Part shown: positions 53,427 to 62,438 of the stretch, one piece after another
How the letters are laid out: every line of letters starts with the position of its first letter
How positions within the stretch are numbered: position 1 is the first letter of the stretch
Origin: Thiothrix subterranea
GTDB lineage: Bacteria > Pseudomonadota > Gammaproteobacteria > Thiotrichales > Thiotrichaceae
Reading direction: 5' to 3'
Assembly: GCF_030930995.1 (NCBI RefSeq)
Contig: NZ_CP133217.1
Coordinates: 496,001 to 560,000 of the forward strand
DNA: 64,000 nt
Translations under genes and position numbers: made by a program
The notes under the pieces: generated by a model
Told to the model about the DNA's origin: nothing
The model's database searches: none
What the model saw: only the letters and a program-made list of their open reading frames with translations

Positions 53427-53851
53427 TGCGAAATGTATTACTGGATGCCAACCTATTGATTGGCGTGTTCGATACACACGATTCAAAAGCCGAAGCTCAC
53501 TTTGAACGTTTGCTAGAAGAGGAAGCTAATTTGGCAGTGACACCACTCATTCGTTACGAGGTCTTATGTGGAATAAAGTGGCACAAACAAGATGACTATC
53601 AATTTATTAATGAACAATTAGCAACATTCGGACTTTTTCAAATAACGTCCGAAGTTGCTGAATTGGCAGAAAATCTATTTCGCTTTTCACAGTACAAAAA
53701 CATCAAAGTACCGGATAAGAAAAAATACAAATTTGATATTTTTCACTTCGCGGCTGCCAAATACTATGTCCTTGAAATCGAGACGTTCGATGGTGACTTT
53801 GAGCAGTTAGAGCGTTTATATGCGGATTATCAGCAGGAAGTTGCGGCATGA
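53426..53851 (+). CDS. PIN-domain nuclease paired with the ATPase
   Basis: 141 residues: acidic PIN residues in [34 protein letters not shown] and TFDGDFEQL. It looks like a VapC-type RNase, yet no antitoxin is next to it; the ATPase upstream (overlapping ATG) replaces that position. AT-rich like the middle of its partner. Overlaps yidD by 4 nt. Confidence 0.82.
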   Translation: MRNVLLDANLLIGVFDTHDSKAEAHFERLLEEEANLAVTPLIRYEVLCGIKWHKQDDYQFINEQLATFGLFQITSEVAELAENLFRFSQYKNIKVPDKKKYKFDIFHFAAAKYYVLEIETFDGDFEQLERLYADYQQEVAA

Positions 53852-54102
53852 AACACCTCCTCATCGCCATCATCCGCTTCTACCAATTGTTCCTCAGCCC
53901 GCTGCTGGGGAACAGTTGCCGTTTCTACCCCACCTGTTCGCATTACGCCAAAGAAGCGATTGAAACCCACGGCGCACTCAAGGGCAGTTGGTTGGCGATT
54001 CGGCGTATCGGACGTTGCAACCCTTGGCACGAAGGCGGTCTTGACCCCGTTCCCGATGCGTGTGACTGCGGCAAACCGCACCGCAAATCGTCTGATCAAT
54101 AG
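53848..54102 (+). CDS. yidD: Membrane protein insertion efficiency factor YidD
   Basis: 84 residues. Family-diagnostic [20 protein letters not shown] and [11 protein letters not shown], then [15 protein letters not shown]. It normally sits with rnpA-yidC near the replication origin; here it is detached, behind the ATPase-PIN pair, with which it overlaps by 4 nt. Confidence 0.94.
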   Translation: MKHLLIAIIRFYQLFLSPLLGNSCRFYPTCSHYAKEAIETHGALKGSWLAIRRIGRCNPWHEGGLDPVPDACDCGKPHRKSSDQ

Positions 54103-54204
54103 CACGTTTATCTGCTCACTGTTTACATCCTGTCTGGCTGCTTATACCCTTTGCTCAAGATTGCCTTGCGTAGGCACACAATAAAAAACACAGGACAAAA
54201 CGCC

Positions 54205-54927
54205 ATGTCAGAATCACAAGCCATTGAAATTCAGGAACTGTTCGATCTAGTCGTCACCGGACACCGTTCTGAAAAGTCAGTCGAAGCCTTGGTACGCGAT
54301 GTGCTGGATTTGCTGGACGATCACAGCCCTTACCTCGAATTCAAATTATCCGATGCACTGCTGTTCAACAACGGCATGGTGTCAATTCGTGAAAACATCA
54401 CCGAAGCCGACGCACAAGCGCTCAGCGAACAACTCAAAACGCTGGCAATTCACTGCGCCATTCGCCCTACCCTGCAACTCGTCCCTAAAGACGACGAAGT
54501 GAGCCAGCCCACCGCCGCGTTGTATAAGTGCCCTGCCTGCAAACACACCCAAGTGCAAACCAAGGAAATCAATGAAAAATGTGAAGCCTGTGGCGTAATT
54601 GGCGATCACTTTCTACGCTCTCAACGCATGAAGGAAGCCGTCGAGATGGAACGCCAAAAATACGACAACGAATTGGCGAAAAGCATTAAAGAAGCGCACC
54701 AACGCGCCCAACAAGAAGAATCCGACGCCCTTTACCGCGAAGCTCGGCGTCAATTAGGCACAGACGAGGCCAGCAACAGTGACCCCAAACTGAAAATCGC
54801 CGCTGTGATTGCTGCCATCGGTATCGGCATTGCCGCGCTGTATATGTTCAATAAGCCCGCAACTGAAACCCCCGAAACCCCCGACCCGTCAGCGATTGCC
54901 GCCACCGAAGCAGCAGCGGACAAATAA
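54205..54927 (+). CDS. Zinc-ribbon membrane protein of unknown function
   Basis: About 240 residues. A helical N domain (1-100), a zinc ribbon with CPACKHT...CEACG (about 110-130), a charged coiled region (ERQKYDNELAKSIKEAHQRA), then one helix (KIAAVIAAIGIGIAALYMF) and a Pro/Thr/Ala tail. Start ATG 54205 with CAGGA 10 nt upstream. Not recognised. The topology suggests a cytoplasmic zinc ribbon tethered to the membrane. Confidence 0.7.
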   Translation: MSESQAIEIQELFDLVVTGHRSEKSVEALVRDVLDLLDDHSPYLEFKLSDALLFNNGMVSIRENITEADAQALSEQLKTLAIHCAIRPTLQLVPKDDEVSQPTAALYKCPACKHTQVQTKEINEKCEACGVIGDHFLRSQRMKEAVEMERQKYDNELAKSIKEAHQRAQQEESDALYREARRQLGTDEASNSDPKLKIAAVIAAIGIGIAALYMFNKPATETPETPDPSAIAATEAAADK

Positions 54928-54929
54928 GC

Positions 54930-55586
54930 TTAACGCGGGGTCAATACATACACTTTTTCATCCAGCCGGGTCAGCCCGCGCTGGCGGAAACCGGGTTCAT
55001 CCGCTAACACATCCAGCGCCTGCAAACGCTCCACCGCGTAGCGCTCCTCATAAAAACCGCGCACTTCCGCCTCGTGCACCGAAAACGGCGGGCCTTTCAT
55101 TTCGCGCTGATCGTATTCCATGGTAATCAATAGTATCTGTACCGCAGGCGGCAAAATATTCATCAAATGTTGCGCATAGCGGGTACGCATAGCGGGTGGC
55201 AGTGCGATCAACGAAGCGCGATCAAACACACCGGCACAATCCGCCACATCCGCCGCACTCAGGTCGAAGAAATCGCCCTGCAAAATCACCAGCCCGTCAC
55301 ATTCCCAGCGCTCAAATGCGCCCTGTTGCGTGACGATCGGCTCTAAACCGTTTTCAGCAAAAAAATCATGCACCGCAATCGGGCTGATTTCCACGCCCGT
55401 TACCAACAAGTTTTGCGAACGCAACCACAGCATATCGCGGCTTTTGCCACACAATGGCACGAAAATACGGCTATCGGCGGGTACGCGCATTTGCCCCCAG
55501 AATGCCTGTAAGTGGCTATTAATTTCCGCTTGGTGAAATCCGATTTGCTGGTGTTCCCAACGTTCGTGCCAAAAATCCGCCTGCAT
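54930..55586 (-). CDS. tpm: Thiopurine S-methyltransferase family enzyme
   Basis: 218 residues, SAM-dependent. Signature FWHERWEHQQIGFHQAEINSHL at the start and FVPLCGKSRDMLWL, then GVEISPIAV and FFDLSAADV. Bacterial members methylate selenium and tellurium oxyanions. ATG 55586 follows GGAG and matches family length; it starts within the 3' end of the XRE gene (68-nt overlap). Confidence 0.9.
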   Translation of the reverse strand: MQADFWHERWEHQQIGFHQAEINSHLQAFWGQMRVPADSRIFVPLCGKSRDMLWLRSQNLLVTGVEISPIAVHDFFAENGLEPIVTQQGAFERWECDGLVILQGDFFDLSAADVADCAGVFDRASLIALPPAMRTRYAQHLMNILPPAVQILLITMEYDQREMKGPPFSVHEAEVRGFYEERYAVERLQALDVLADEPGFRQRGLTRLDEKVYVLTPR

Positions 55587-55839
55587 CGTTGCTTGCTCCG
55601 TTAAGTGGTGTGGTTGTCTGCCCCTCACCCAAATACAAACGCAATAAGTGCAAGGGGGGAGTTTCCAGCGCTTCTGCCAAGCGCATGATAGTGGACAGTT
55701 TGGCATCCGTCAGATCAGCGCTCAAGAGCCGATACCAGGTTTGCCGCGATATATCGGCGCGACGCGCCACTTCCGAGCGCGAAATACCCAACATTGCCAC
55801 GCGCTGTTCCAAATAATCAGCCAAATCTCTGCTTGACAT
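55519..55839 (-). CDS. XRE-family (Cro/C1) transcriptional regulator
   Basis: 106 residues with a lambda-repressor-type HTH near the N terminus (LGISRSEVARRADISRQTWYRLL). The C-terminal 40 residues are poorly structured and overlap the start of tpm. Probably cotranscribed with tpm; whether it regulates it cannot be told. Confidence 0.75.
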   Translation of the reverse strand: MSSRDLADYLEQRVAMLGISRSEVARRADISRQTWYRLLSADLTDAKLSTIMRLAEALETPPLHLLRLYLGEGQTTTPLNGASNDAGGFLARTLGTPANRISPSGN

Positions 55840-55951
55840 AAGAGCCCCTCCAGTTGTTTTTCGCTATAAACTTTAGAGGTGGGTCGCATTATCCGCAGCA
55901 AATGTTCATTTGAATTATAGCAAAAATAGATTTTTCTGATCATTTTAAGAT

Positions 55952-57136
55952 TTACTGTAATACCACCGTGTATGCCAATAGGTCTGTTGAACCAGCACGT
56001 TCCACGGTCATTTTCACCGCATTGCCCACTTGGTGTTGCAATAACGCCAATTTCAGATCACTCATGTTTTTCAGCGCCACGCCTTCCAAGGTCGCAAGAC
56101 GGTCGCCTTTTTGCAGCCCCGCTTTAGCCGCCGCACTGTTTTTATCCAAGGCGGAAATGCTCAAACCCTTGCCTTGCGTATCCAACAATACACCCAATTT
56201 GCCAGTCGGCGGTAAATCCACCGCTGCGGTAAGCAGGGTATAATCCACCGCCGGAGCCGCGTCTTGGCTGTCACTGCTGGCAACGGTCGCCACTTTACTG
56301 CCCGGTAATTGCCGCGCCAAATCCGCCGGAATGCCCACGCCATCGCTGATATGCCCCACGCCTGCCAATACCACCAGTTGATGTTCGGGGTTAGCGTTCA
56401 AATACTTTGCCGCATTATACGCCATGGTTTCATCCCAAATCCGCTGCACCAGCATAAAGCGCTCGAATTGCTGGGGGTCTTGCGAATGCGCCTCGAATAC
56501 CTTACGCAAGCGTGCTTGGTAATCTGCATCCGCCGGGTGAATCGTCGGTGGCAATTGCGCCCGCTCGTCTTTGCTCAACGCTTCCAAACCGCCTTCTGAC
56601 ACTTTGCGGGTCAACTCAACGGGTGCATTCAACGCCAGCACCGGCAAGCCGTTGGCTTTGGCGTATGCCAGAATCGGGCGTAATTGACGGTAATCGTAGC
56701 CCCAACGCTCGAAATATTCGCTGCGGCGCAAAAACTCCACCTCGGTCAGTTTGCCCGCCAAATAATCATTCAACACCGGCTGAAACGATTGCTGAAACCA
56801 TTCCACCCCGATAGCAAGCTTCGGGTTACGCTGATGCAAGCCTTGCAATACCGCCAATTGATGCAGGTGATGATCATAACGGTCGTGAATTTCACCCACA
56901 AACACCACACGGTTTTGTGCCAAGCTCGCCATTAAGGTAGAAAATGGCAACGCTTTACCTTGCATCACGCCGGTGGGCGCATGTTCACCAATGTGCGCCA
57001 ATGCCTCATCCAACGTCGCGTGTTCCACCGTTGCCGCGATGCTGCTGATGGGTAACACGCCAATGACCACCACGCACGCTGCCAATAACGTGCGCCGCAT
57101 CAAATCAGGAAATAGTGTATGTCGATTGTGAAACAT
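55952..57136 (-). CDS. ChaN-like haem-associated protein fused to a PDZ domain
   Basis: 394 residues. N-terminal signal (LAACVVVIGVLPISSIAA), a ChaN/DUF399 domain (VVFVGEIHDRYDHHLHQLAV, GVEWFQQSFQP, LVVLAGVGHISDG; the His residues bind haem in ChaN of Campylobacter), then a C-terminal PDZ domain (KGLSISALDKNSAAAKAGLQKGDRL). Probably periplasmic. ATG 57136 has AGGATC upstream; internal ATG 57100 would begin directly at the signal peptide. Its 5' end overlaps the divergent peptidase by 18 nt. Confidence 0.85.
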   Translation of the reverse strand: MFHNRHTLFPDLMRRTLLAACVVVIGVLPISSIAATVEHATLDEALAHIGEHAPTGVMQGKALPFSTLMASLAQNRVVFVGEIHDRYDHHLHQLAVLQGLHQRNPKLAIGVEWFQQSFQPVLNDYLAGKLTEVEFLRRSEYFERWGYDYRQLRPILAYAKANGLPVLALNAPVELTRKVSEGGLEALSKDERAQLPPTIHPADADYQARLRKVFEAHSQDPQQFERFMLVQRIWDETMAYNAAKYLNANPEHQLVVLAGVGHISDGVGIPADLARQLPGSKVATVASSDSQDAAPAVDYTLLTAAVDLPPTGKLGVLLDTQGKGLSISALDKNSAAAKAGLQKGDRLATLEGVALKNMSDLKLALLQHQVGNAVKMTVERAGSTDLLAYTVVLQ

Positions 57137-59110
57137 GTTGTGATCCTATTGCTGTTATGGCTGCCAAGCGTGAGTGCTGCCGCCGCGTTGCCGGTGTTAC
57201 ACCACATTTTGCGGGTAACGCCTGATATTAAAACCGGCGAATTGCAGGTGGAAGATACCCTGCGCATCCCCGCCGAATTGCGGCAAAATGGGCAATTTAG
57301 CTTCATGCTCAATCCACAATTCACGCTTAACGTCGACGGTTCGCCGCAGCCCACGCAAGCGGCTGGTGTTTACAGTATTCCACTTAGCGCCGCGCAAGGG
57401 GAAATCACCCTCAAATACCGTGGTAAGCTGACCTCTACGCCGGATTGCGCATGGTTGACCGAAGCCTGCATTTTATTGAATGAACGCGGTATTTATTTGG
57501 ACGCCAACAGCCAATGGTATCCGCAAACCGCTAACGCACAACACACCTTTAGCCTGCAAGTCAGCTTGCCGGACGGCTGGGTGAGCCTAAGCCAAGGCAA
57601 GCAAACCAGCGCTGGCTGGGCAGAAACCCAACCACAAGACAGCCTTTACCTGCTGGCGGGACGCTTCCACGTCTACCAACAAGCAGGCAAACACGCGAAT
57701 GCGATGGTCTATTTGCAAGCACCGGATGAAGCCTTGGCAAAACGCTACTTGCAAGCCACCGAACAGTATTTGACCGAATATTCCGAACTCCTCGGTGATT
57801 ACCCCTACGCCAAATTTGCCACGGTGGAAAGCTTTTGGGAAACCGGCTGGGGAATGCCGTCGTTCACGCTGCTGGGGTCACGGGTGATCCGCTTGCCATT
57901 CATTTTGCACTCGTCGTTTCCGCACGAAATTTTGCACAACTGGTGGGGCAATAGCGTGTACGTGGATGCCCGCGAGGGCAATTGGTCGGAAGGTTTGACC
58001 GCCTACCTAGCCGACCAGCGCATCAAACAGCAGATGGGCGAAGGCGCGGAATACCGGCGCAGCAGCTTGCAAAAATACGCCACCTTTGTTGGGCAGCAAG
58101 ACGATTTTCCGCTGATGAATTTCCGTAGCCGTCACGATGAAGCCACCCAAGCCATCGGCTATGGCAAGTCGCTAATGCTGTTTCACATGCTGCGCCAACA
58201 GGTCGGGGATCAGGCGTTTTTTGACGGGTTAAAGCGTTTTTACCAGCAATACCGCTTTCAAGCCGCTACTTTTGGGCAATTGCTGGATAGCTGGCAAACG
58301 GACAAAGCCTTTCGCCAAGCGTGGTTGGCTGGCACGGGCGCACCAAAGTTGAGTATTACCGAACATGCCGTGACTCCAACAGACAAGGGCTATCGCTTGC
58401 AACTGACCCTGAAGCAACAGGCGCAAGCAGACAAGGTTTACCCGCTGGCATTGCCACTGCGAATTCGTTTTGCCGAGGGGCAAGCGGAACAGGTCGACAC
58501 CTTGCAGATGACGCAAGCAATCCAAACGTTCACGCTATCCTTGCCTGCCAAACCGTTGCAAATCGCGCTTGACCCGGAATTTGATGTGTTTCGCTTGCCG
58601 GATGCGGCGGAAATGCCTGCATCAATTGGCGTGCTGAACGGCAAAGGTGACAAGACTTACGTGCTGTCGCGCAAGACCGATGCGGCGATGCAGGTTGCAT
58701 GGGAAAGCTGGTTGGATACGCTGAAAGCGCGTGATCCGCAATTGCGGGTACAATACGACGATGCGCCCTTGCCGGATACCGGCACGGTGATTTTGCTGGG
58801 CGGGGATAATGCGGCGCTGCAAGGCTTATTGGAACGCGCCAAAGAGCCGTTTCGCATGACCGAAGCGGCGTATACACTGAATAGCGTCAATTACACCTGC
58901 GGTTTGCACACCTTGGCATTGGGGCTGCGGGCGGGTGAACAGGCCATTGTGTTGCTGGATGCGTCCAGCCCCGACGGTTTGGATGCGATGCTGGCAAAAT
59001 TGCCACATTACGGTAAATACAGCTATTTGGTGTTCAACAGTGTGAATGGCGAAAACGTGGCGAAGGGGCAGTGGGAGGTGACGGATTCGCCATTGGTAAT
59101 AAATTTTTAG
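57119..59110 (+). CDS. Exported M1-like (gluzincin) metallopeptidase
   Basis: 663 residues: signal peptide ending VSAAAA, a beta-rich N domain with VEDTLRIPAELR-type M1 fold, and a zinc peptidase core with HEILHNWWGNSV, then ENWSEGLTAYLAD-like EGLTAYLAD (HEXXH-18-E). No GAMEN motif: WGMPSFTLLG stands there instead. A C-terminal ~200-residue unknown region follows. AGGAAA lies 7 nt before the ATG. Ends before a strong terminator. Substrate unknown. Confidence 0.85.
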   Translation: MSIVKHVVILLLLWLPSVSAAAALPVLHHILRVTPDIKTGELQVEDTLRIPAELRQNGQFSFMLNPQFTLNVDGSPQPTQAAGVYSIPLSAAQGEITLKYRGKLTSTPDCAWLTEACILLNERGIYLDANSQWYPQTANAQHTFSLQVSLPDGWVSLSQGKQTSAGWAETQPQDSLYLLAGRFHVYQQAGKHANAMVYLQAPDEALAKRYLQATEQYLTEYSELLGDYPYAKFATVESFWETGWGMPSFTLLGSRVIRLPFILHSSFPHEILHNWWGNSVYVDAREGNWSEGLTAYLADQRIKQQMGEGAEYRRSSLQKYATFVGQQDDFPLMNFRSRHDEATQAIGYGKSLMLFHMLRQQVGDQAFFDGLKRFYQQYRFQAATFGQLLDSWQTDKAFRQAWLAGTGAPKLSITEHAVTPTDKGYRLQLTLKQQAQADKVYPLALPLRIRFAEGQAEQVDTLQMTQAIQTFTLSLPAKPLQIALDPEFDVFRLPDAAEMPASIGVLNGKGDKTYVLSRKTDAAMQVAWESWLDTLKARDPQLRVQYDDAPLPDTGTVILLGGDNAALQGLLERAKEPFRMTEAAYTLNSVNYTCGLHTLALGLRAGEQAIVLLDASSPDGLDAMLAKLPHYGKYSYLVFNSVNGENVAKGQWEVTDSPLVINF

Positions 59111-59233
59111 GGGATGCTTCCACTCATCGCCCATAACCTTACGCATGTCGTTAGCACGCTAAATCATTCAATCAGCTTATGAGAGGATGCCTGCATACAG
59201 TCTTTCTCTCGACTCTCTTGTAGATGAATATTG

Positions 59234-59256
59234 GCCGGGCTTGCCCGGCTTTTTTT
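59234..59256 (+). terminator. Rho-independent terminator of the M1-like peptidase gene
   Basis: GCCGGGC-TT-GCCCGGC followed by seven Ts on the plus strand, 123 nt after the stop codon. It is the main feature of the 193-nt gap; the rest contains nothing recognised. Confidence 0.85.
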
Positions 59257-59303
59257 GGGTTCAAATCACTTATCACGTTGAGTTTAAAGCTCCAAACCAG
59301 CCA

Positions 59304-60467
59304 CTAACCCATCAACGGATTGGTAACACCCCATGCCCGCTCCAGAATCCATAATACTGCCGCGATCAGTGAGAACCACGCTCCCAACAAACGCACGTAA
59401 CGATAGAACGACTCACGCTGCGCCATCAGGATCAACCACGGCATCACTAGCCCAATCAACAGTAATTGCATCGCCTCGATACCCAGATTAAACGCCAGCA
59501 ATGCCAACACCGTATCGCCTACATCCAGCCCCAGTCCCGTTAACACGCTGGCGAATGCCAAGCCATGCACCAAACCAAAAGCAATCGCAATACGTGCCGC
59601 ATGATTTCCAAACAGCGGACGCAACGCATGTAAAGCGGCTATCACAATCGACGCAGCCACCAAAATTTCCACCAAATCCGCTGGCACAGGCACAATGCCC
59701 AGCGTTGCCAATGCCAAGGTCAACGAATGCCCAACGGTAAAGGCTGTGACAATTTTCACTATGCTAAACACACTCTCCCGCTGACTGGCTTGCCCAGCCC
59801 AACGTTGCCCCTGTATCAACAACGGCGCAGGTAACAATAAACACAGTAAAAACAGCAAGTGATCCGTGCCTTCTAAAATGTGTTGCACACCATGCACCGC
59901 CATTGCGCCAAACTGTTGCCACCAACCGATAGCAACCCGCTCAACCTGCACCGTAGAATGTTGATAGCGAATAATATCAACAGTTTGCGGTTGCTCAGGG
60001 AAAATACCGGCTTTAAAATCCGTGCTCACCATCACGTACACCTTATGGCTAACCACTTGATGCAAGATGGCATCGTACTCCAATTGAAACGCCCCAACGG
60101 TCGTTGCCGCTGGCGGTTGTGCCTTAATAGATACCAGCAAATTAGGTGCATTATCCACCATACCATACGCCAGTGATGCGATTTGCCAAGTAAACGCCTG
60201 CTGTTGCGGTGTTCTTAATGCCAGATGACGCGACAAATATTGCCGAAAAACGTCACGCAATTCGCGCCGAATCGGCTGTTGGTTATCAAAGATTACGTCG
60301 GGCAAAGCCATCTGCAACTGATCCAGCGGCATCTGAATATCCAACGCCACCGACGTATCGTTTAAACGCAGAGAAATCGCGCTGGCGGAAGCAGGATGCG
60401 CCTCCGCCAGCGACATGAACCCCAGCAACAAAGCACACATCCACAGGAAAGTTTTCACTACCTGCAT
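59304..60467 (-). CDS. HupE/UreJ-family membrane protein
   Basis: 387 residues. Signal peptide ending AEA, an extracytoplasmic N-terminal domain (25-190), then HupE/UreJ_2 helices containing HGVQHILEGTDHLLFLL, FTVGHSLTLALATLG and GLVHGLAFASVL with the conserved His/Asp that may bind nickel or another metal. Seven or so C-terminal helices. Cotranscribed with the DUF3500 gene, 12 nt upstream. Substrate metal unproven. Confidence 0.85.
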   Translation of the reverse strand: MQVVKTFLWMCALLLGFMSLAEAHPASASAISLRLNDTSVALDIQMPLDQLQMALPDVIFDNQQPIRRELRDVFRQYLSRHLALRTPQQQAFTWQIASLAYGMVDNAPNLLVSIKAQPPAATTVGAFQLEYDAILHQVVSHKVYVMVSTDFKAGIFPEQPQTVDIIRYQHSTVQVERVAIGWWQQFGAMAVHGVQHILEGTDHLLFLLCLLLPAPLLIQGQRWAGQASQRESVFSIVKIVTAFTVGHSLTLALATLGIVPVPADLVEILVAASIVIAALHALRPLFGNHAARIAIAFGLVHGLAFASVLTGLGLDVGDTVLALLAFNLGIEAMQLLLIGLVMPWLILMAQRESFYRYVRLLGAWFSLIAAVLWILERAWGVTNPLMG

Positions 60468-60479
60468 CGCGTTATCTCC

Positions 60480-61658
60480 TTACAAACTATTGCCGTAATC
60501 CATGGTTTTATCGCGGTACATGGTGTGGTAGTGGGTCGTATTTCGTATCACGAAACCATTCTGACAGATCAATTCAATCCACAAACGCGGTCCATCAATA
60601 CGCATGTAAGTGCCTTTGACATCCACATTCACTCCAGAAGTTTGATTACCTGCCCAAGCAATGTAAGTGTCGGCAAGCGCCGCATCCGAGGTATACACAC
60701 TGAGCAAACCATTCGAGACATCAGTTGGATAATCACTCACCCATTGCTGCATAGCCGCCGTTACCAGCGCTTTCTGTGTCGTATTTAGGCTGGATACCAA
60801 TACCCCCCGACGATTTGCGCCAACAGGGTAATCCATGGGCAAAACAGCACTGCCGTTATCAGGGCCAACTAAAACATCCGCGTAAGATTCACCACTCAAA
60901 TACGCGCTGCTTAACTGCGTAGCGTCCAAGCCCTTAAACATGGCAACCAAGGCATTGCCTTCATCGGCTAAAGGCGCATAGGTAGCTGAATTTATTTCAA
61001 AACTGGCTTTCGGCTCAGAACCAATGTGGTTAGGTGTGGGATACCCTATACCTGCTCTATAGGTCACGTTATAGGCAAGGTGATGCCCACCGATTTGCAC
61101 CATCCAATCCCCTGTCGTTGACGGTGTACCGATAAAGGCAATGTGGTAATTATCAGCAGAATACCCGCTACCACCGCCCTGTGTCCCCAGATAATTATCG
61201 GCTGCCAAAATTCCCACGAAATCGGTATAACCCGCATCGCTTAAGACGGCTTTGGCAACTGCCATTGCCGCAGCACGTGAATCGGTATCCAACGCGCCCA
61301 ACCGCAAACCGTTGCGCGTGACATTCGGCAAATTCGACCAAGTGGTTTTTGCCGTTGCATTGCTCCAATCCACGACCACGGTACTTTGTTCGCTAGTCGT
61401 CAAGGTGGCAAGGAAGGCATTAGCGGCACACACCACAGTGGCAATATTCGTGCTGGCAGTGCAAGGTGTGGTGGTTGCAGTAGTCGTGCTGGTGGTGGAC
61501 GTGCTTGAAGTGGAAGTGGACGTTGAACTGGATGTTCCCGTTGTGGTATCGGCTGCCGTCGTTACCATGGTACTACTAGATGAACCATTGCAACCAGACA
61601 ACAGCAGACATGCCGTCATCACCCATGATGACAGTGGTAAATACGTAAATTGTTTCAT
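60480..61658 (-). CDS. DUF3500 lipoprotein
   Basis: 392 residues: lipobox LLLSGC near 18-23, a Thr/Ser-rich low-complexity linker (about 28-65, mostly Ser and Thr), then a DUF3500 domain of about 300 residues (QSTVVVDWSNATAKTTWSNLP, GDWMVQIGGHHLAYNVTY, DGPRLWIELICQNG, near the C terminus HYHTMYRDKTMDYG). DUF3500 proteins are often found next to HupE/UreJ genes, as here; function unknown, anchored to the outer membrane presumably. Confidence 0.85.
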   Translation of the reverse strand: MKQFTYLPLSSWVMTACLLLSGCNGSSSSTMVTTAADTTTGTSSSTSTSTSSTSTTSTTTATTTPCTASTNIATVVCAANAFLATLTTSEQSTVVVDWSNATAKTTWSNLPNVTRNGLRLGALDTDSRAAAMAVAKAVLSDAGYTDFVGILAADNYLGTQGGGSGYSADNYHIAFIGTPSTTGDWMVQIGGHHLAYNVTYRAGIGYPTPNHIGSEPKASFEINSATYAPLADEGNALVAMFKGLDATQLSSAYLSGESYADVLVGPDNGSAVLPMDYPVGANRRGVLVSSLNTTQKALVTAAMQQWVSDYPTDVSNGLLSVYTSDAALADTYIAWAGNQTSGVNVDVKGTYMRIDGPRLWIELICQNGFVIRNTTHYHTMYRDKTMDYGNSL

Positions 61659-61696
61659 AGCAACCCCAAAGACATGGATAAAAAATCATTCAGAAC

Positions 61697-61738
61697 AAAC
61701 AGGCTCGATCGACTCCTTCGAGTAAATCGAACCTGTTT
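61697..61738 (-). terminator. Hairpin downstream of the EF-hand gene
   Basis: AAACAGGCTCGAT and ATCGAACCTGTTT pair with one mismatch (13-bp arms) around a 16-nt loop, followed by T-rich sequence on both strands (TTTTT on plus). It lies between the EF-hand stop (61766) and the DUF3500 start (61658), so it probably ends the EF-hand transcript. Confidence 0.5.
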
Positions 61739-61765
61739 TTAAATGATTACGGTGAAATCAGTAGC

Positions 61766-62326
61766 TTAACGCTTGCCGCCCTTCCCACCTTTAGCACCCC
61801 CCATGCCCGCATGAGCCGTAGCGGTTGCCACTACGGTGAACTCCGCCAACGACACCAGCTTGTTGGCATCGGTATCCAAACGTGCAAATTCCCACATACC
61901 GCTATTGCTGCCCTTGCTTTGCAACTCGGTGAATTCTGCTACACTCAGTACAGCATTAGCATCTTTGTCTGCCAGATTGAATACATTGGTCAAGTAAGTG
62001 GCTGCTGTGCCGGTCGCAGTGGCAGTAAACTCTGCTAAGGTAATGTCGTTGCTGGTATCCGTGTTAACTTTGGTAAACGCGGCGTTGACACGACGGGTTT
62101 GGATGATATTTTCCAAACCTGCAAATTCAGCCAGTGTCAGGTCATCGTTAGTGTTGGTATTGGCTGCATTGAAATCAGCCGTTTTACCGGCAAGAACTTC
62201 TTCAGCCGTGACCGTGCTATTAGCGTCGGTGTCGTATTCAGACATACCCGCACGAGCCAGCACCAAAGAAGAGGCAGACAACAGTACGCCAGCGACCAGT
62301 AAAGACAGCGTTGTATTCGTTTTCAT
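61766..62326 (-). CDS. Exported EF-hand calcium-binding protein
   Basis: About 186 residues with a signal peptide (to VLARA). Five EF-hand-like loops, about 30 residues apart: DTDANSTVTAEE, NTNTNDDLTLAE, NTDTSNDITLAE, DKDANAVLSVAE and DTDANKLVSLAE; the middle ones are weak. C-terminal GGAKGGKGGKR tail. Start at ATG 62326, behind GGAGC; the frame is open up to an ATG at 62344 without a Shine-Dalgarno. Confidence 0.85.
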   Translation of the reverse strand: MKTNTTLSLLVAGVLLSASSLVLARAGMSEYDTDANSTVTAEEVLAGKTADFNAANTNTNDDLTLAEFAGLENIIQTRRVNAAFTKVNTDTSNDITLAEFTATATGTAATYLTNVFNLADKDANAVLSVAEFTELQSKGSNSGMWEFARLDTDANKLVSLAEFTVVATATAHAGMGGAKGGKGGKR

Positions 62327-62355
62327 CGTTATTGCTCCAAACATTTTTCAAAAGC

Positions 62356-62374
62356 CTTACCCCATACGGGTAAG
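62356..62374. promoter_or_regulatory. Small hairpin in EF-hand leader
   Basis: CTTACCC-CATAC-GGGTAAG, 7-bp arms, 30 nt upstream of the EF-hand start codon on the minus strand. Confidence 0.3.
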
Positions 62375-62384
62375 TGTTGGTTGA

Positions 62385-62411
62385 CCCGGTGCTACAACAC
62401 CGGGTTTTTTT
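62385..62411 (+). terminator. Plus-strand terminator-like hairpin with no plus-strand gene upstream
   Basis: CCCGGTG-CTACAA-CACCGGG followed by seven Ts on the plus strand. All nearby genes are on the minus strand, where the hairpin is preceded by A-run and not followed by Ts. It lies between the DUF5666 gene and the EF-hand gene. Confidence 0.5.
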
Positions 62412-62438
62412 ACGCCCCAGACGCGCTGGGGAATTCGG

